64,000 nucleotides of DNA from Fodinibius sp036381435 (GTDB taxonomy: Bacteria > Bacteroidota > Rhodothermia > Balneolales > Balneolaceae), in assembly GCA_036381435.1 (NCBI GenBank), contig DASVCW010000042.1:1-64000 (forward strand), in the 5' to 3' direction. The position numbers and the translations under genes are program-made. The notes under the pieces are model-generated. The model saw only the letters and a program-made list of their open reading frames with translations. It was not told the origin of the DNA and did no database searches. Positions 62,760-64,000 of the stretch are shown one piece after another; the first letter of the stretch is position 1; each line of letters starts with the position of its first letter.

Positions 62760-63041
62760 TTAGTGGTAATCAACAATTTCAACGTTCCAGGCATCATCAT
62801 TCTGCCATTCAAAGCAAATTCTCCATTGTTGGTTGATCCGGATGCTCCATTGATCAGAACGATTTCCTTTTAATTTTTCTAGCCGATTTCCCGGCGGAAC
62901 ACGCAAATCCGTTATATTTTCCGAACGGTTGAGCATGCGTAGTTTCCGTAACGCTTTTTGCTGAATATCGTTCGGTAACTTTTTAGATCGTTCAAGGTTA
63001 AATATTTTTTCTGTTTCTTTGTCTTTGAAAGAACGTATCAT
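62760..63041 (-). CDS. higB: HigB family toxin (RelE superfamily)
   Basis: The protein has 93 aa. Its sequence matches HigB throughout: MIRSFKDKETEKIFNLERSKKLPNDIQQKALRKLRML, LRVPPGNRLEKLKGNRSDQWSIRINQQWRICFEW and the end VEIVDYH. The conserved basic and aromatic residues in WSIRINQQWRICF line the active site. HigB cuts mRNA on the ribosome when not bound by HigA. Unlike the pair at 59347-59845, both genes are intact here. Confidence 0.95.
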   Translation of the reverse strand: MIRSFKDKETEKIFNLERSKKLPNDIQQKALRKLRMLNRSENITDLRVPPGNRLEKLKGNRSDQWSIRINQQWRICFEWQNDDAWNVEIVDYH

Positions 63042-63123
63042 GCAGTAATATGTTATGTAACACAGGACAAATTATGAAAAAAAACTTTGTTTCCCAATCT
63101 TAGTTATTTTCAGAACAATGGAT

Positions 63124-64000
63124 TTAGGGGTGAAAAACCTTTCTCACCCACTCCATACCTTTCATTACCAGGCCTTTCACATCATCGGAAAGGTTGAATA
63201 ATAAAATCAATCCCACAAAAATAAAGGTAATTATCAGTGATCGTACGATGACATCAATAAAGAAGTTGTACAGGTAGGGAATTTGAAAGGAGAGTAAGAG
63301 GCATCCGGCGGCAATTAAGAGTACTGCCAAAGCATTCCATTGAAAAGGCTGCATGGAAAACTTCACCTCCACAAAAACAACTTTTATAAAATTGTAGATA
63401 AAGATAGACAGGGCTGTGGCTGTAGCTGCTCCTACAATTCCATAAGGTGGAATTAGCAAATAGTTTGTTGTAATAGTCAGAAAAATCAACAGGATATTGG
63501 TATACAAGTCAAAACGGTAATATTTTGAATTGATGATAATACCACCATTAACACCTGTAGCCATTCCAAATAATTTGGCCGCTCCGATGATAATAACCAC
63601 CCACTGGATGCCGTCGTATTCGGGGGGCAGCAAGTACATCAGGTTATGCATATTGGCCCAGATTCCCACAAAAAGCAAGCTTCCGGCTATGATTTGATTT
63701 AGCGATGTGCGCTTGTAGAGTGATTCAATTTCATCATATTTCTTATTTTTTATCATCCCCGCCAGCAAAGGCACGGCAATTTTGCTGATGGAACGCTGGG
63801 GAATGGCAATTACAGAGCCTACATAAAAGGCGATGGCATACACAGCGGAGCTGCTAAGATCAATCATGGCGCCAAGCATGATGATGTCGATATTACCGAC
63901 CAGCAAAGTGGCAAGTCCGCCTAAAAGAGAGTAAGCTCCATAAACTCCCATGCCTTTGATAAAACGGCGTTTCCCATTTCTAAAAGGCAGGGAAAGTGAA
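63124..64000 (-). CDS. Polysaccharide biosynthesis flippase (Wzx/MATE-type), 3' part
   Basis: The frame runs from the stop at 63124 past an internal Met at 63951 to the window end without a stop, so the start lies outside. The visible 290 residues contain about seven to eight hydrophobic helices (NIDIIMLGAMIDLSSSAVYAIAFYVGSVIAI, IIAGSLLFVGIWANM, ILLIFLTITTNYLLIPPYGIVGAATATALSIFIYNFIK). The last two motifs are typical of the oligosaccharidyl-lipid flippase branch of the MOP superfamily. It would move lipid-linked sugar repeats across the inner membrane for O-antigen, capsule or exopolysaccharide. The remainder of the gene and its neighbours would tell which. Confidence 0.85.
   Translation of the reverse strand, partial: SLSLPFRNGKRRFIKGMGVYGAYSLLGGLATLLVGNIDIIMLGAMIDLSSSAVYAIAFYVGSVIAIPQRSISKIAVPLLAGMIKNKKYDEIESLYKRTSLNQIIAGSLLFVGIWANMHNLMYLLPPEYDGIQWVVIIIGAAKLFGMATGVNGGIIINSKYYRFDLYTNILLIFLTITTNYLLIPPYGIVGAATATALSIFIYNFIKVVFVEVKFSMQPFQWNALAVLLIAAGCLLLSFQIPYLYNFFIDVIVRSLIITFIFVGLILLFNLSDDVKGLVMKGMEWVRKVFHP

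Overview
The window looks like chromosomal DNA of a Bacteroidetes-type bacterium, most probably Balneolota/Rhodothermota. Evidence: two SusC/SusD outer-membrane pairs, one behind an ECF sigma factor and a FecR-type anti-sigma factor; weak or absent Shine-Dalgarno sequences; several TTG starts; many lipoproteins with a lipobox; and intergenic regions crowded with short palindromic repeats. No phage genes, transposase, rRNA or CRISPR array were seen. One tRNA, tRNA-Pro(GGG), is present.

Layout. 1-7.3 kb: the 5' part of a reverse-strand lipoprotein, a membrane protein with TPRs that resembles an anti-sigma factor, a GIY-YIG nuclease, a periplasmic TPR-CHAT protease with a small lipoprotein upstream, and a sigma-70 family factor. 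7.9-14.3 kb: a coupled TamA-like/TamB pair for envelope biogenesis. 14.6-15.7 kb: an M29 aminopeptidase. 15.7-30.7 kb: two giant paralogous sensor kinases (1900 and 1973 aa). Each has ten or eleven PAS/GAF modules, a NarX-type kinase core and a C-terminal receiver. The first is flanked by direct repeats that each carry a DUF559 endonuclease gene, one frameshifted and one intact. 31-33 kb: a short-chain dehydrogenase, tRNA-Pro with fragments of itself on both sides, and ChaB.

33.2-53.5 kb: a nutrient-uptake locus. An ECF sigma factor, FecR, an STN-bearing SusC and a SusD form a trans-envelope signalling and import set. They are followed by a cell-wall amidase, a second SusC/SusD pair, a class-A beta-lactamase-like lipoprotein, an M14 carboxypeptidase, an N-acyl-D-amino-acid-deacylase-like lipoprotein, an S13 (PBP4-type) carboxypeptidase and a trypsin-like lipoprotein protease. 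No glycoside hydrolase is present. The enzyme set points to peptides, and perhaps peptidoglycan stem peptides, as the substrate; this is inference.

53.8-64 kb: a CPA2 antiporter with UspA domains and an APC permease with an EIIA-like and a TrkA-C tail, then an AsmA-like membrane protein, a toxin-antitoxin pair with a frameshifted ParE-like toxin, hisS, a PIG3-type quinone oxidoreductase, an intact HigBA pair and the end of a polysaccharide flippase.

The least explained material is the density of palindromic and mobile repeats. They include a MITE-like insertion with a visible target duplication and a two-hairpin repeat whose copies show compensatory changes. The other outstanding points are the mosaic composition of the first giant kinase and the periplasmic CHAT protease locus.
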